64,000 nt of DNA from an uncultured Alphaproteobacteria bacterium (GTDB lineage: Bacteria; Pseudomonadota; Alphaproteobacteria; HIMB59), in NCBI GenBank assembly GCA_902521465.1, contig CABYRL010000006.1:1-64000 (forward strand), in the 5' to 3' direction. The number at the start of each line of letters is the position of its first letter. The first letter of the stretch is position 1. A program made the position numbers and the translations under genes. The notes below the pieces were generated by a model. The model ran no database searches and was not told the origin of the DNA. It saw only the letters and a program-made list of their open reading frames with translations. Of this stretch, positions 35,547-44,083 are shown piece by piece.

Positions 35547-36410
35547 ATGAGAGTCATTGCGTTTTATAGTTTCTTTAACGTATCCAATCCCAGATTATTA
35601 AAAGAGAGGTTAAATTTACACTTTCTTTTAAAACAAATAAAAGGTTCGATTATTGTTAGTCAGGAAGGTTTAAATGGTACAATAGCAGTCTCTTCAAAAT
35701 TAGAAAAAAAAATTATCGACTATTTAATGTCTTTAGGAGTCACTAAAGAAAATATAAAAATATCAGACTTTAATGGCCAAAGAATTTTTAACGAGTTTAA
35801 AATTAAACTTAAAAAGGAAATAGTTACATCTGATTTTGGATTAAAAATTTCAGACATTAAAAAATCTAAGTTTATTGAACCAAGTGATTGGGATAAATTT
35901 GCCAATGATAAAAATGTAGAAATTCTTGATACAAGAAATGATTATGAATTTAAAATTGGTCATTATAAAAATGCTATCAACCCTAAAATTGAAACATTTA
36001 AAGATTTCAAAAATTATATAAAGAATAACAAAGAAAAATTTCAGAATAAAAAAGTTGGTATTTATTGTACAGGTGGTATTAGATGTGAAAAAGCAGGACC
36101 TTTAATGGAAAAATATGGTATTGAGACATATCAACTTAAAGGAGGAATATTAAAATATTTTGAAACCACATCTGCTGACTCATGGAAGGGTGAGTGCTTT
36201 GTTTTTGACTACAGAGTATCTTTGAACAAGCAACTTTCTAAAGGTACGAGTAAGCTTTGTTACGGGTGTAACATGCCTTTAACTCCAAGAGAGAGAAAAT
36301 CTCCTAAATATGAAGAGGGATATTCATGTTCCATCTGTTTTGATAATATGACAGAAAAAAAGAGACGTTCTCTCAAAGATAAGCGAGAACATTGGAAAAA
36401 AGTTCTTTAA
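35547..36410 (+). CDS. trhO: tRNA uridine-34 hydroxylase, rhodanese-like (TrhO/YceA)
   Basis: A 287-aa protein of the TrhO (UPF0176) family, which hydroxylates U34 in some tRNAs using O2. It has an N-terminal acylphosphatase-like part (SQEGLNGTIA, about residues 38-47), a rhodanese domain with LDTRNDYEFKIGHYKNA (about 130-146) and active-site YCTGGIRCEKA (about 172-182), then a C-terminal CYGCNMPLT...CSIC cysteine pair that may bind metal. It stands between hemA and rpmG with short gaps. Confidence 0.9.
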   Translation: MRVIAFYSFFNVSNPRLLKERLNLHFLLKQIKGSIIVSQEGLNGTIAVSSKLEKKIIDYLMSLGVTKENIKISDFNGQRIFNEFKIKLKKEIVTSDFGLKISDIKKSKFIEPSDWDKFANDKNVEILDTRNDYEFKIGHYKNAINPKIETFKDFKNYIKNNKEKFQNKKVGIYCTGGIRCEKAGPLMEKYGIETYQLKGGILKYFETTSADSWKGECFVFDYRVSLNKQLSKGTSKLCYGCNMPLTPRERKSPKYEEGYSCSICFDNMTEKKRRSLKDKREHWKKVL

Positions 36411-36428
36411 TTTTATTAAATATCAATG

Positions 36429-36456
36429 TTGACCAAATTCAAAATTAGTTTAGTTT
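36429..36456 (+). promoter_or_regulatory. Candidate rpmG promoter
   Basis: TTGACC (36429-36434), 16-base spacer, TAGTTT (36451-36456). The -10 ends 6 bases before the rpmG ATG, so the transcript would be leaderless, as predicted for the genes at 21701 and 57170. Tentative. Confidence 0.35.
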
Positions 36457-36462
36457 ACGCCA

Positions 36463-36657
36463 ATGGCTAAAAAGTCTACATACCAACTTAAACAGTTAAT
36501 ACCTGAAGAAAAACCTGAAACTGGCACAAAATATATTGTACGTAAACCCACTAAAGGATTGAAAGTTTCTGACAAACTTCGCCAGAGAAAGTATGACCCT
36601 GTTTTGAAACAGCATGTTTGGTTTGTAGAAAAGAAAATGCCTCCTCATAGTAAATAA
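36463..36657 (+). CDS. rpmG: Ribosomal protein bL33
   Basis: A 64-aa protein. The N-terminus MAKKSTYQLKQL and the C-terminal block KLRQRKYDPVLKQHVWFVEKK match bL33 (KLelkKYDPvvrkHvlykEaK), a protein of the large subunit near the E site. It is slightly longer than the usual 50-56 aa, with an insertion after position 12. It lacks the CxxC pairs of the zinc-binding form. The photolyase frame follows in the same reading frame right after its stop codon. Confidence 0.85.
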   Translation: MAKKSTYQLKQLIPEEKPETGTKYIVRKPTKGLKVSDKLRQRKYDPVLKQHVWFVEKKMPPHSK

Positions 36658-36672
36658 TTTTGTTATTATTTT

Positions 36673-38082
36673 ATCATCGAAAATAGAACTTTATATTGGC
36701 TGAGAAGAGACTTTAGGATTACTGATAATCCTTGTCTGGAATTTATATCAAAACAAAAATCCCCAGCATTACTTGTTTATATTTATGATGACATTGAAAA
36801 GAAAGCCACTGGAGATGCTGGTCAATGGTGGTTAAATAAAACTCTTCATTTGCATTCCAAGAATTTAGAACAAAAATTTAATGTAAAGCTTATTATAACT
36901 GATGGTGAAGCGAAAAAAAATCTCTCACACCTAATTGAAAAATACAAAATTTCATCATTAATTTGGAATAGGCTCTACTCAGATCAATCTATTAAAAGAG
37001 ACACTGAGATAAAGATTTTTTTTAAAAATAAAAATATTCATGTTGAAACTTTTAATTCACACTTACTTAATGAGCCTTGGGAAGTACAAAATAACTCTGG
37101 TCAGTTCTTTAAAGTTTTTACTCCTTATTGGAAAACTGCTTTTAAAGTTTATTTGAACAAGAAATTTTCTTACCAAAAAAATACATCAATCAAATCTTTT
37201 AAACACAATGAAAAAACTAAAATCAATTTTTTATCTGATAGAAGTTGGTATGAGAAGTTTAATAATTATTGGAGTCCAGGAGAGGATGCAGCTTTGAAAA
37301 AAATTGAGACTTACATTTCCTATCATATAGATAAATATGATGTAAATAGAAATAGACCTGATTTTGATCAAACATCAAGAATATCTCCACACTTAAGATT
37401 TGGAGAGATATCCCCGCGGGTAATAATTGAAAAAATCCAAAATTCAAAAAAATCTAATAATGCTGTAAATACTTATTTATCAGAAATTGGCTGGCGAGAA
37501 TTTTCTTATTCATTGTTGTATTATTCTGAAGATTTATCAACTAAACCGATTAACCCTAAATTTAAAAAATTTCCATGGAGAAGTAGCAAAAAAGATTTTG
37601 CTCTTTGGACTGAGGGTAAAACAGGCATACCTCTTGTAGACGCTGCAATGAGTCAAATTTATGAGGAGGGATGGATGCATAATAGGCTTAGAATGGTTGT
37701 TGGAAGTTTTCTTGTGAAAAATTTATTATTAAACTGGACATTAGGTGAGCGGTATTTTCAAAAAAGTTTACTAGATTATGATGAAGCAAGTAATGCAGCT
37801 GGATGGCAGTGGATAGCAGGCTGTGGCGCAGATGCTTCCCCATATTTTCGTGTATTTAATCCTGTGCTTCAGTCAGAAAAGTTCGATCCACAGGCTCAAT
37901 TTATCTTGAAGTATATTCCACAATTAAAAATATTTAATTCATCAAAAACAGTATTTGAGCCATATTTAGATAAAAAATTATTAGATAGTTTAGTCAAAGA
38001 AAAAAAATATGTTAATCCAATAGTTGATTTGAAAGAGTCTCGCAACAGAGCACTTGATGCTTATCAACAAATGAAATCATAA
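36673..38082 (+). CDS. phr: Deoxyribodipyrimidine photolyase, start codon not canonical
   Basis: Light-driven repair of pyrimidine dimers by FADH-. The C-terminal FAD domain is clear: WTEGKTGIPLVDAAMSQ, GWMHNRLRMVVGSFLVKNLL, NAAGWQWIAGCGADASPYFR and FNPVLQSEKFDP. The N-terminal antenna domain is also intact in the same frame from about 36685: TLYWLRRDFRITDNPCLEF, then LLVYIYDD and GQWWLNKTLHLHS. No ATG, GTG or TTG exists between the rpmG stop (36655-36657) and this motif; the in-frame ATC codons at 36673 and 36676 are the only near-start codons. A start at the TTG at 36850 would delete about 58 conserved residues. With the upstream part the length is about 470 aa, normal for the family. Confidence 0.85.
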   Translation: MIENRTLYWLRRDFRITDNPCLEFISKQKSPALLVYIYDDIEKKATGDAGQWWLNKTLHLHSKNLEQKFNVKLIITDGEAKKNLSHLIEKYKISSLIWNRLYSDQSIKRDTEIKIFFKNKNIHVETFNSHLLNEPWEVQNNSGQFFKVFTPYWKTAFKVYLNKKFSYQKNTSIKSFKHNEKTKINFLSDRSWYEKFNNYWSPGEDAALKKIETYISYHIDKYDVNRNRPDFDQTSRISPHLRFGEISPRVIIEKIQNSKKSNNAVNTYLSEIGWREFSYSLLYYSEDLSTKPINPKFKKFPWRSSKKDFALWTEGKTGIPLVDAAMSQIYEEGWMHNRLRMVVGSFLVKNLLLNWTLGERYFQKSLLDYDEASNAAGWQWIAGCGADASPYFRVFNPVLQSEKFDPQAQFILKYIPQLKIFNSSKTVFEPYLDKKLLDSLVKEKKYVNPIVDLKESRNRALDAYQQMKS

Positions 38083-38083
38083 T

Positions 38084-39349
38084 TTGAAAAAAAGCGTAGC
38101 TATAATTGGATCTGGTATAGCGGGATTATCTACAGCATATTTTTCACAAGAATATTTTGATGTAACACTATTTGAGAAAAATGATTATTTAGGTGGGCAT
38201 GCAAATACAAGAGAAATCAAAGATAGTAAAGGTAATACTATACCAATAGATACAGGTTTTATTGTCTATAATGAACTGACCTACCCAAATTTAACAAAAT
38301 TTTTTGATCTTCTCAAAGTCGAAACTGTTAATAGCAATATGTCCTTTAGTTTTCTTAATGAGGAAAACAAATTCGAGTACGGGGGAGGAAGTTTAAGTGC
38401 ATTATTTGCAGATCGTAAAAATTTTTTTAATTTAAAATTCTACAAAATGTTAAAAGACATCATTATTTTTTATAAAGTTTATCAAAAAAAAAATATTACA
38501 TCAGATATTTCAATCAGAGATTTTCTTAAAACAAAAAATTACTCTGATGAATTTATTAATTTCCATCTTGTTCCTTTAATTTCAAGTATTTGGTCAACTC
38601 CCGATCAAGACTCTCTTAATCAGCCATTAAAAAGTATTATTAATTTTTTTCAAAATCACAAATTGTTTAATTTCACGGATAGACCACAATGGAAAACAAT
38701 AAGAAATGGTTCTAAGCAATATATCAATTTATTAATTAAATCTGCAAAATTTAAAATCAAAAAGTCATGTAGAATTCAAAAAATTTCAAGAAATGACAAG
38801 ATTGAAATTTTCTTTGAAGGAAAAAAATCTGTTTTCGACATTATTATATTTGCATGTCCTCCCAACCATTTTTTTCCTCTTTTAGATAAAATATATCAGA
38901 AAGAGCATGAGGTTTTAAATGAATTTGATTTTCAAAAAAATTTAGCACAATTACATCAAAATGACTCTCTTATGCCAACTCATTTAAAAGCTTGGTCAAG
39001 TTGGAATTTTCATACGAATTTAAATAATAAATGTACTTTAAGTTATTGGATGAATAAATTGCAACCACTAGAAACTAATGACAATTTCTTTGTCTCTCTA
39101 AATCAGGATCAAAATCAGAATCACTATCAAACAATTTACGAACATCCAATATTCTCACCTAAAACTCTCAATGCTCAAAAAAATATTTCACAAATTCAAG
39201 GCTATGAGAATTCTTATTATGTTGGTAGTTACCTTGGCTATGGTTTTCATGAAGACGGTATTCAATCTGCTATAAAAGTTTGTAAAAGGTTAAATATAGA
39301 TTTAAAGGAGTTTAAAAATGCGGATACATCAAGAGTGCAATGGAATTAA
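38084..39349 (+). CDS. FAD-dependent amine-oxidase-like protein of the photolyase/CFA cluster
   Basis: A 421-aa flavoprotein. It has the dinucleotide motif GSGIAG (residues 9-14), FEKNDYLGGHANT (about 34-46) and DTGFIVYNELTYPNL (about 61-75), then SIWSTP and a C-terminal VGSYLGYGFHEDGIQSA FAD-contact segment. This subfamily is found next to cyclopropane-synthase-like methyltransferases and DUF1365 in proteobacteria, and relatives take part in furan fatty-acid formation. It begins with TTG one base after the photolyase stop and overlaps the next gene by 10 bases. Confidence 0.85.
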   Translation: MKKSVAIIGSGIAGLSTAYFSQEYFDVTLFEKNDYLGGHANTREIKDSKGNTIPIDTGFIVYNELTYPNLTKFFDLLKVETVNSNMSFSFLNEENKFEYGGGSLSALFADRKNFFNLKFYKMLKDIIIFYKVYQKKNITSDISIRDFLKTKNYSDEFINFHLVPLISSIWSTPDQDSLNQPLKSIINFFQNHKLFNFTDRPQWKTIRNGSKQYINLLIKSAKFKIKKSCRIQKISRNDKIEIFFEGKKSVFDIIIFACPPNHFFPLLDKIYQKEHEVLNEFDFQKNLAQLHQNDSLMPTHLKAWSSWNFHTNLNNKCTLSYWMNKLQPLETNDNFFVSLNQDQNQNHYQTIYEHPIFSPKTLNAQKNISQIQGYENSYYVGSYLGYGFHEDGIQSAIKVCKRLNIDLKEFKNADTSRVQWN

Positions 39350-40092
39350 TTTCTTCTCATTGTTTCGGAATAGGTAAAATAATTCATAAAAGAACAAGGG
39401 ATACTGACAATTTTTTTCAATATAATGCACCTTACATAAGTATAAATCTAAGTAACACAATAAACATCCATCCGTTTATATCTCTAAATAGATTTAACTT
39501 TTTTTCAATTTTTTATAAACAGCACGGATTTAGAAATAAAAAAAAGAGTTTATATGATTTTGCAAAAAATGTTGCTGAAAAACACAATATTCATTTTAAT
39601 AGTATTCAATTTATATGTATCCCATCAATTGTTGGTTATTCTTTTAACCCTATTAGCTTTTATTTATATCTTGATAGTAAAAATAAAGTTAAGTCGATCA
39701 TATATGAAGTGAAAAATACATTTGGAGACCAAGTTCATTATTTAACTTTGAACAAGTTTAACGATAAAGAGTTTAAAAAAAATATGTATGTATCACCATT
39801 TATTGAAATGGACTGCACTTATAAAATTTCTTCAAAAAATAAAAGAAAAGACCATTTTTTTTGTAATATTAATCAATTTAACCTTAAAAAGGAGCAAATA
39901 TTTTATGCCTCTATAGATTTAAATTTAAAAGAAATAACTTTCTATAATTTTATTTTGTTTTTAATTTTAAATATTTTTGGGAGTGTAAAAACAATCACTC
40001 TTATTCACTATCAGGCAATCAAGCTTTTTTTAAAAAAAAGTAAATTCTTTAAATATTCCAATAGAATAAAAGATAATCTATACTTAGATTAA
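39340..40092 (+). CDS. DUF1365 protein
   Basis: A 250-aa protein with the DUF1365 features: an N-terminal HKRTRDTDNFFQY-like segment, then YSFNPISFYLY (about residues 107-117), EVKNTFGDQVHYL (about 128-140) and MYVSPFIEMDCTYKI (about 155-169). Biochemical function is unknown, but the family almost always neighbours the flavin oxidoreductase and the CFA-type methyltransferase, as here. Overlap with the upstream gene implies coupled translation. Confidence 0.85.
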   Translation: MELISSHCFGIGKIIHKRTRDTDNFFQYNAPYISINLSNTINIHPFISLNRFNFFSIFYKQHGFRNKKKSLYDFAKNVAEKHNIHFNSIQFICIPSIVGYSFNPISFYLYLDSKNKVKSIIYEVKNTFGDQVHYLTLNKFNDKEFKKNMYVSPFIEMDCTYKISSKNKRKDHFFCNINQFNLKKEQIFYASIDLNLKEITFYNFILFLILNIFGSVKTITLIHYQAIKLFLKKSKFFKYSNRIKDNLYLD

Positions 40093-40110
40093 TTAAATTT
40101 AGGTAAAATC

Positions 40111-41280
40111 TTGTTTATTGATAGATATATAAAAAAAGTTTGTTCTAAAATCAGATATGGATCTTTGACCTTAAATGTTAAGGGTAAATCTTATGAGTTT
40201 TACGGTGAATTAGAGGGTCCTTCAGTGCATTTAACAATTAGTAGTATCTCTATGATATGGGATTTGTATTTTCGTGGTTCAGTCGGGCTTGGTGAAGCTT
40301 ATATAAAAAAGAAATTTGAAGCAGACGATTTAAGTAAATTCTTAGAATTTGGCGCACTAAATGAAAGAGCTTTTGGTAACGAAATGAGTGGATCTAAGTT
40401 TTACAGATTTTTATCAAAAAAATATATGAATAAAACTAAAAATTCATTATTTCAGAGTAAAAAAAATATTCATGCTCACTATGATCTTGGTAACGACTTC
40501 TATTTGGAGTGGCTGGATGATACTTTAACTTATTCCTCAGGTTTTTTTAAAACAGGCTTGGAAACGTTATCTGAGGCACAAAAAAATAAATTTGAAAGTC
40601 TTATTGAGGGTAATGAGCCTAGACCAGGCGATCATGTTTTAGAAATTGGGTCTGGATGGGGAAGTTTTGCTTTTTATTTAATTTCAAAATTCCCTGATAT
40701 CAAAATCGATACTTTAACTATCTCAAAAGAGCAATACGAATTTGTAAAAACAAAAATTAGAGAACATCATTTAGAAAATAAGCTAAATGTCATATATAAA
40801 GATTACAGAGAGCATCAAGGAGAATATTCCAGAATCTACTCCATTGAAATGTTTGAAGCTGTTGGAATACAATATTGGCAAACTTATTTTGAAAAAATTA
40901 AAGACTTGTTAAAACCATCGGGGGTCTTTTCAATGCAAACTATTGTAATCTTTGATGATTTCTTTGAGAGGTATACTCGAAAAATTGATTTTATTCAAAA
41001 ATATATATTTCCTGGTGGAATGTTACCATCAGTAAAAGCTTTAGAAAAAATAGCTAACCAAAAAAAATTCGACTTCCAAATTAAAAATCAAATGGCTGAT
41101 AGTTATTATCAAACACTTGAGATGTGGAGAAAAAATTTTAACAATAAATGGGATATAATAAAAAATTTAGGTTACTCTGAAGATTTCAAAAGAATGTGGA
41201 ATTTTTACTTATCATATTGTTCAGGAGGTTTTAAGGCAAAAACTATTGATGTATATCAAATAGATTTTATCAATAAGTAA
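40111..41280 (+). CDS. Cyclopropane-fatty-acid-synthase-like SAM methyltransferase
   Basis: A 389-aa SAM-dependent enzyme that acts on phospholipid unsaturated acyl chains. Motifs: HAHYDLGNDFYLEWLDDTLTYSSGFF (His-Tyr-Asp from about residue 127), SAM motif I LEIGSGWGSFAFY (about 177-189), LTISKEQYEF (about 202) and SIEMFEAVG (about 242-250), where the bicarbonate-site Glu lies. It is either a cyclopropane synthase or the C-methylating enzyme of furan fatty-acid synthesis; context with the oxidoreductase and DUF1365 favours the latter. It starts with TTG. Confidence 0.88.
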   Translation: MFIDRYIKKVCSKIRYGSLTLNVKGKSYEFYGELEGPSVHLTISSISMIWDLYFRGSVGLGEAYIKKKFEADDLSKFLEFGALNERAFGNEMSGSKFYRFLSKKYMNKTKNSLFQSKKNIHAHYDLGNDFYLEWLDDTLTYSSGFFKTGLETLSEAQKNKFESLIEGNEPRPGDHVLEIGSGWGSFAFYLISKFPDIKIDTLTISKEQYEFVKTKIREHHLENKLNVIYKDYREHQGEYSRIYSIEMFEAVGIQYWQTYFEKIKDLLKPSGVFSMQTIVIFDDFFERYTRKIDFIQKYIFPGGMLPSVKALEKIANQKKFDFQIKNQMADSYYQTLEMWRKNFNNKWDIIKNLGYSEDFKRMWNFYLSYCSGGFKAKTIDVYQIDFINK

Positions 41281-41331
41281 ATTAAATCTGTTAAAGATCT
41301 ACTTTCATCAATGAGCGTATTGATTGTGTGT

Positions 41332-41856
41332 ATGAGAAATGTATTAATAGCGAGTATTTTATTAATATTTGTCAGTGGGTGCAATAACATGAAACTTGAA
41401 GACTTTGCCAACAAAAAACCAATATTTAAAATAGAAGAGTATTTTTTAGGAAAAACAACAGCTAGTGGTCTTTTTATTGATAGACTTGGAAAGGTAAGGC
41501 GACAATTTACTGTTGAAATGGAAGGTATTCAACAGGAAGATAATTTTATTCTCAATGAGACCTTCCTTTATGATGATGGAGAGGAAGAATTCAGAAGATG
41601 GGAAATAAAAAAAACTGGTGAAAATACTTACGAAGGAATTTCTGATGATATTATAGGTGTAGCTTTAGGTGAAAGTTCTGGTAATGCTTTAAATTGGCAT
41701 TACACATTAAAACTCAAGTATGGTGATGGAATAATGAATGTTAAATTTGACGATTGGATGATTATGCAAGATGAAAAAAATGTATTCAACAAAGCTACTA
41801 TGAAAAAATTTGGTATAAGATTAGGAGATGTTTATTTATTCTTCACTAAGCAGTAG
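41332..41856 (+). CDS. DUF3833 lipoprotein
   Basis: A protein of about 174 aa with a lipoprotein signal (MRNVLIASILLIFVSGC, lipobox VSGC) and the DUF3833 pattern: YFLGKTTASGLFIDRLGKV, FTVEMEG, RRWEIKKTGENTYEGISDDI, GNALNWHYTL, DDWMIMQDEKNVFNKATMKKFG. A start 7 codons upstream (41311) is possible, but the Met at 41332 gives a better signal peptide. DUF3833 genes accompany CFA/DUF1365 clusters; the protein is probably on the periplasmic side. It ends convergently on trcR with an 11-base overlap. Confidence 0.85.
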   Translation: MRNVLIASILLIFVSGCNNMKLEDFANKKPIFKIEEYFLGKTTASGLFIDRLGKVRRQFTVEMEGIQQEDNFILNETFLYDDGEEEFRRWEIKKTGENTYEGISDDIIGVALGESSGNALNWHYTLKLKYGDGIMNVKFDDWMIMQDEKNVFNKATMKKFGIRLGDVYLFFTKQ

Positions 41857-42430
41857 TAGACTGTAATTTTTCTGCCTTTTCTTTTGCTTTTCTCTCGCGT
41901 TCTGCTTTTCGCTGACCTTTTTCAACTAATACTTCGAGCTCTTCATAAGTACATAAACCAAGATCAGTGGGGTTTCTAAATTCTGTAATTGGTTGAGATT
42001 GATTACCAGCCCTTATATTAGCAACAGTAGGCTTAGTAGAACTTGTAAGTTTAGCTATTTGTGTATCTGTTAGTATTTGTCCATACTCACGAATTAGCCA
42101 TGCTATAGCCTTAGGCCTTTCTTGTCTTACTGATAACGGTAAGTATTTTTTTGTTTTAACACTCGATTGAATGGACTCAGATTTTTTATTTTGCAATTGA
42201 AGCTCAAGTGAATGATCACCCTCACAACGTTTAATCTCATCCATAGTTAATTGACCACTGGCTATAGGGTTTAATCCTTGCATACGATAAGCGTCCTCAC
42301 CATCTGCAATACTTTGAACTTCTAGCTCATGTAATTGACAGAATTGAGATATTTGGGAAAAACTTAAAGCAGTATTGTCTACCAACCATACGGCCGTAGC
42401 TAAGGGCATTAAAGGTTTATTGTCAGACAT
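41846..42430 (-). CDS. trcR: Cell-cycle transcriptional regulator TrcR (DUF1013)
   Basis: A 194-aa protein. It has the highly conserved N-terminus LMPLATAVWLVDNTALSF (about residues 6-23), FCQLHELEV, IADGED and GQLTMDEIKRCE, then a helix-turn-helix-like C-terminal part (LTDTQIAKLTSSTKPTVANIR, about 119-139) and a basic tail. This is the DUF1013/TrcR family, an alphaproteobacterial regulator tied to the CtrA-era cell-cycle network. It is downstream of rpmE on the minus strand. Confidence 0.88.
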   Translation of the reverse strand: MSDNKPLMPLATAVWLVDNTALSFSQISQFCQLHELEVQSIADGEDAYRMQGLNPIASGQLTMDEIKRCEGDHSLELQLQNKKSESIQSSVKTKKYLPLSVRQERPKAIAWLIREYGQILTDTQIAKLTSSTKPTVANIRAGNQSQPITEFRNPTDLGLCTYEELEVLVEKGQRKAERERKAKEKAEKLQSTTA

Positions 42431-42445
42431 GGTCTTTTTAAAATA

Positions 42446-42667
42446 TTAAATATTAAATGACTTATATTTATTTTTAAAACGTGCAACTCTTCCACCTGAG
42501 TCAACCATTTTTCCAGATCCTTGATTCCAAGCTGGATGAGATAATGGGTCAATTTCAAGCTTCATAGTATCGCCAGCTTTACCCCAAGTAGATCTAGTCT
42601 TATATGTTGATCCGTCAGTACGTTCTACAGTAATTTCATGGTAATCAGGGTGTATTTTTTGTTTCAT
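42446..42667 (-). CDS. rpmE: Ribosomal protein bL31
   Basis: A 73-aa large-subunit protein. It begins [19 protein letters not shown] and has [22 protein letters not shown]-type C-terminal sequence as in alphaproteobacterial bL31. The Cys residues of the zinc-binding form are absent. It lies between the suhB-like gene and trcR. Confidence 0.93.
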   Translation of the reverse strand: MKQKIHPDYHEITVERTDGSTYKTRSTWGKAGDTMKLEIDPLSHPAWNQGSGKMVDSGGRVARFKNKYKSFNI

Positions 42668-42713
42668 GGTTATGAGAAAATAGAGATCAAAGGTTAAAAA
42701 ATCAAGTAAATAT

Positions 42714-43508
42714 TTATAGGCTTTTCAGCAATTCGCCGCTAATGGCTGCACTAGAGGCAATTAAACTCTCATCATTTAAGGGATCAAAAACATTACCTTT
42801 TTCATTTAGGCATATCCCACCAGCCTCATTTACTAAAATAACACCTGCTACGATATCCCAAAGATTTAATCTTAATGACCAAAATCCATCAAATTTTCCT
42901 GATGCCACATTCGCTAAATCAAGAGCTGAAGAACCAAGTATTCTGACACTTGTTTTCCTTTGAAGCGATCCTATTTGAGCAATTCCTTTTTCAAGAATAT
43001 CTTCATGCTTGATTTGCACACCAGATGTAAACATACATCCATCTAACTTATCTCTTTGGGAAACCCTGAGCCTTTGGTTGTTAATCCAAGATCCAGAACC
43101 CTTGTGAGCCCAAAATAATTCATTCAAAATTGGGTTATATGTAACACCAGCAATAATCTCTCCTTTTTGCATCAATCCAATGGTTACTGCAAAGTAACCA
43201 TTTCCATGTATGAAATTTTTTGTTCCGTCAAGTGGGTCTGAGATAAACACAGGAGTATCACCTTTAAGCTTATCTAAATCTTCAGCACTAAAAGTCTCCT
43301 CGTCAATTTGAAGAAAATCAGGTCTATCTTTTCCCAAAGTATAACTAATAGTTTCAGATGCTCTAATATCTGCAGAGGATACAAAATCATTTTTATCTTT
43401 TTTAGAAATTTGAAGTTTCTCAAGTTCTCCAAAATCTCTAATTAAAGATTTAGCAGCATTCCTACATGCCTTTTCCATAACAACAATTACTGGTGGGACA
43501 ATAGCCAT
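42714..43508 (-). CDS. suhB: Inositol-monophosphatase family protein
   Basis: A 264-aa Mg2+-dependent phosphatase. It has the metal-binding DPLDGTKNF (about residues 91-99), an acidic IDEETF upstream (about 73-78) in place of the usual GEE, and [15 protein letters not shown] (about 217-231). In alphaproteobacteria this gene follows efp and is usually named suhB-like; the physiological substrate may be inositol phosphates, NADP or a 3'-phosphoadenosine derivative. It is 8 bases downstream of efp. Confidence 0.85.
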   Translation of the reverse strand: MAIVPPVIVVMEKACRNAAKSLIRDFGELEKLQISKKDKNDFVSSADIRASETISYTLGKDRPDFLQIDEETFSAEDLDKLKGDTPVFISDPLDGTKNFIHGNGYFAVTIGLMQKGEIIAGVTYNPILNELFWAHKGSGSWINNQRLRVSQRDKLDGCMFTSGVQIKHEDILEKGIAQIGSLQRKTSVRILGSSALDLANVASGKFDGFWSLRLNLWDIVAGVILVNEAGGICLNEKGNVFDPLNDESLIASSAAISGELLKSL

Positions 43509-43516
43509 AGAAAAAA

Positions 43517-44083
43517 TTATTTTGCTTTTTCTATGTAAGTTAATTCAGACGTGTTTATTCTAATTTTGTCACCAGTTTCAATATGAGGTGGAACGGTAAC
43601 TCTTACACCGTTAGTTAACAATGCTGGTTTATATGATGAAGATGCTGTTTGTCCTTTAACAACTGCCTCTGTTTCGGCTATTTGTACAGTAAGACTTTCA
43701 GGAGGATTAACATTCATTGGTTTTTCATCATAAAACTCAATAGAGACTCCCATCCCATCTTCAAGAAATTTTGCTGTATTTTCATTTACTTGGCTAATAT
43801 TCATAACTATTTGCTCATAGGTTTGGGTATTCATAAAAGTAAAATCATCTCCACTACGAAATAAAAATTGATGATCTATCTCTTCAGCACGAATTTTTTC
43901 AATAGACTCTGAACTTCTAAATCTCTCATTTAATTTTGACTGGTTTGAAATATTTTTCAACTCAGCTTGAATATATGCCCCACCTTTTCCAGGTTGTGTA
44001 TGGGATAATTTAGCGACTTTCCAAATCGAATTATTATGTTGAATTATATTTCCTATCTTTAAGTCGTTAGCATTAATTTTCAT
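43517..44083 (-). CDS. efp: Elongation factor P
   Basis: A 188-aa translation factor that rescues ribosomes stalled at polyproline. It has the KOW-like N-terminus with PGKGGAYIQAELKN; the tip Lys (about residue 33) is the position modified by EpmA in other bacteria. It has EQIVMNISQVNENTAKFLEDGM in the middle and IETGDKIRINTSELTYIEK at the C-terminus. The start overlaps the end of the aldolase gene by 4 bases. No epmA or epmB is in the window. Confidence 0.94.
   Translation of the reverse strand: MKINANDLKIGNIIQHNNSIWKVAKLSHTQPGKGGAYIQAELKNISNQSKLNERFRSSESIEKIRAEEIDHQFLFRSGDDFTFMNTQTYEQIVMNISQVNENTAKFLEDGMGVSIEFYDEKPMNVNPPESLTVQIAETEAVVKGQTASSSYKPALLTNGVRVTVPPHIETGDKIRINTSELTYIEKAK

Noticed and set aside
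36850-38082. Photolyase starting at the TTG at 36850
   Set aside because: This would remove the conserved N-terminal motif TLYWLRRDFR that is in the same frame upstream; kept as a longer gene with an unusual start.
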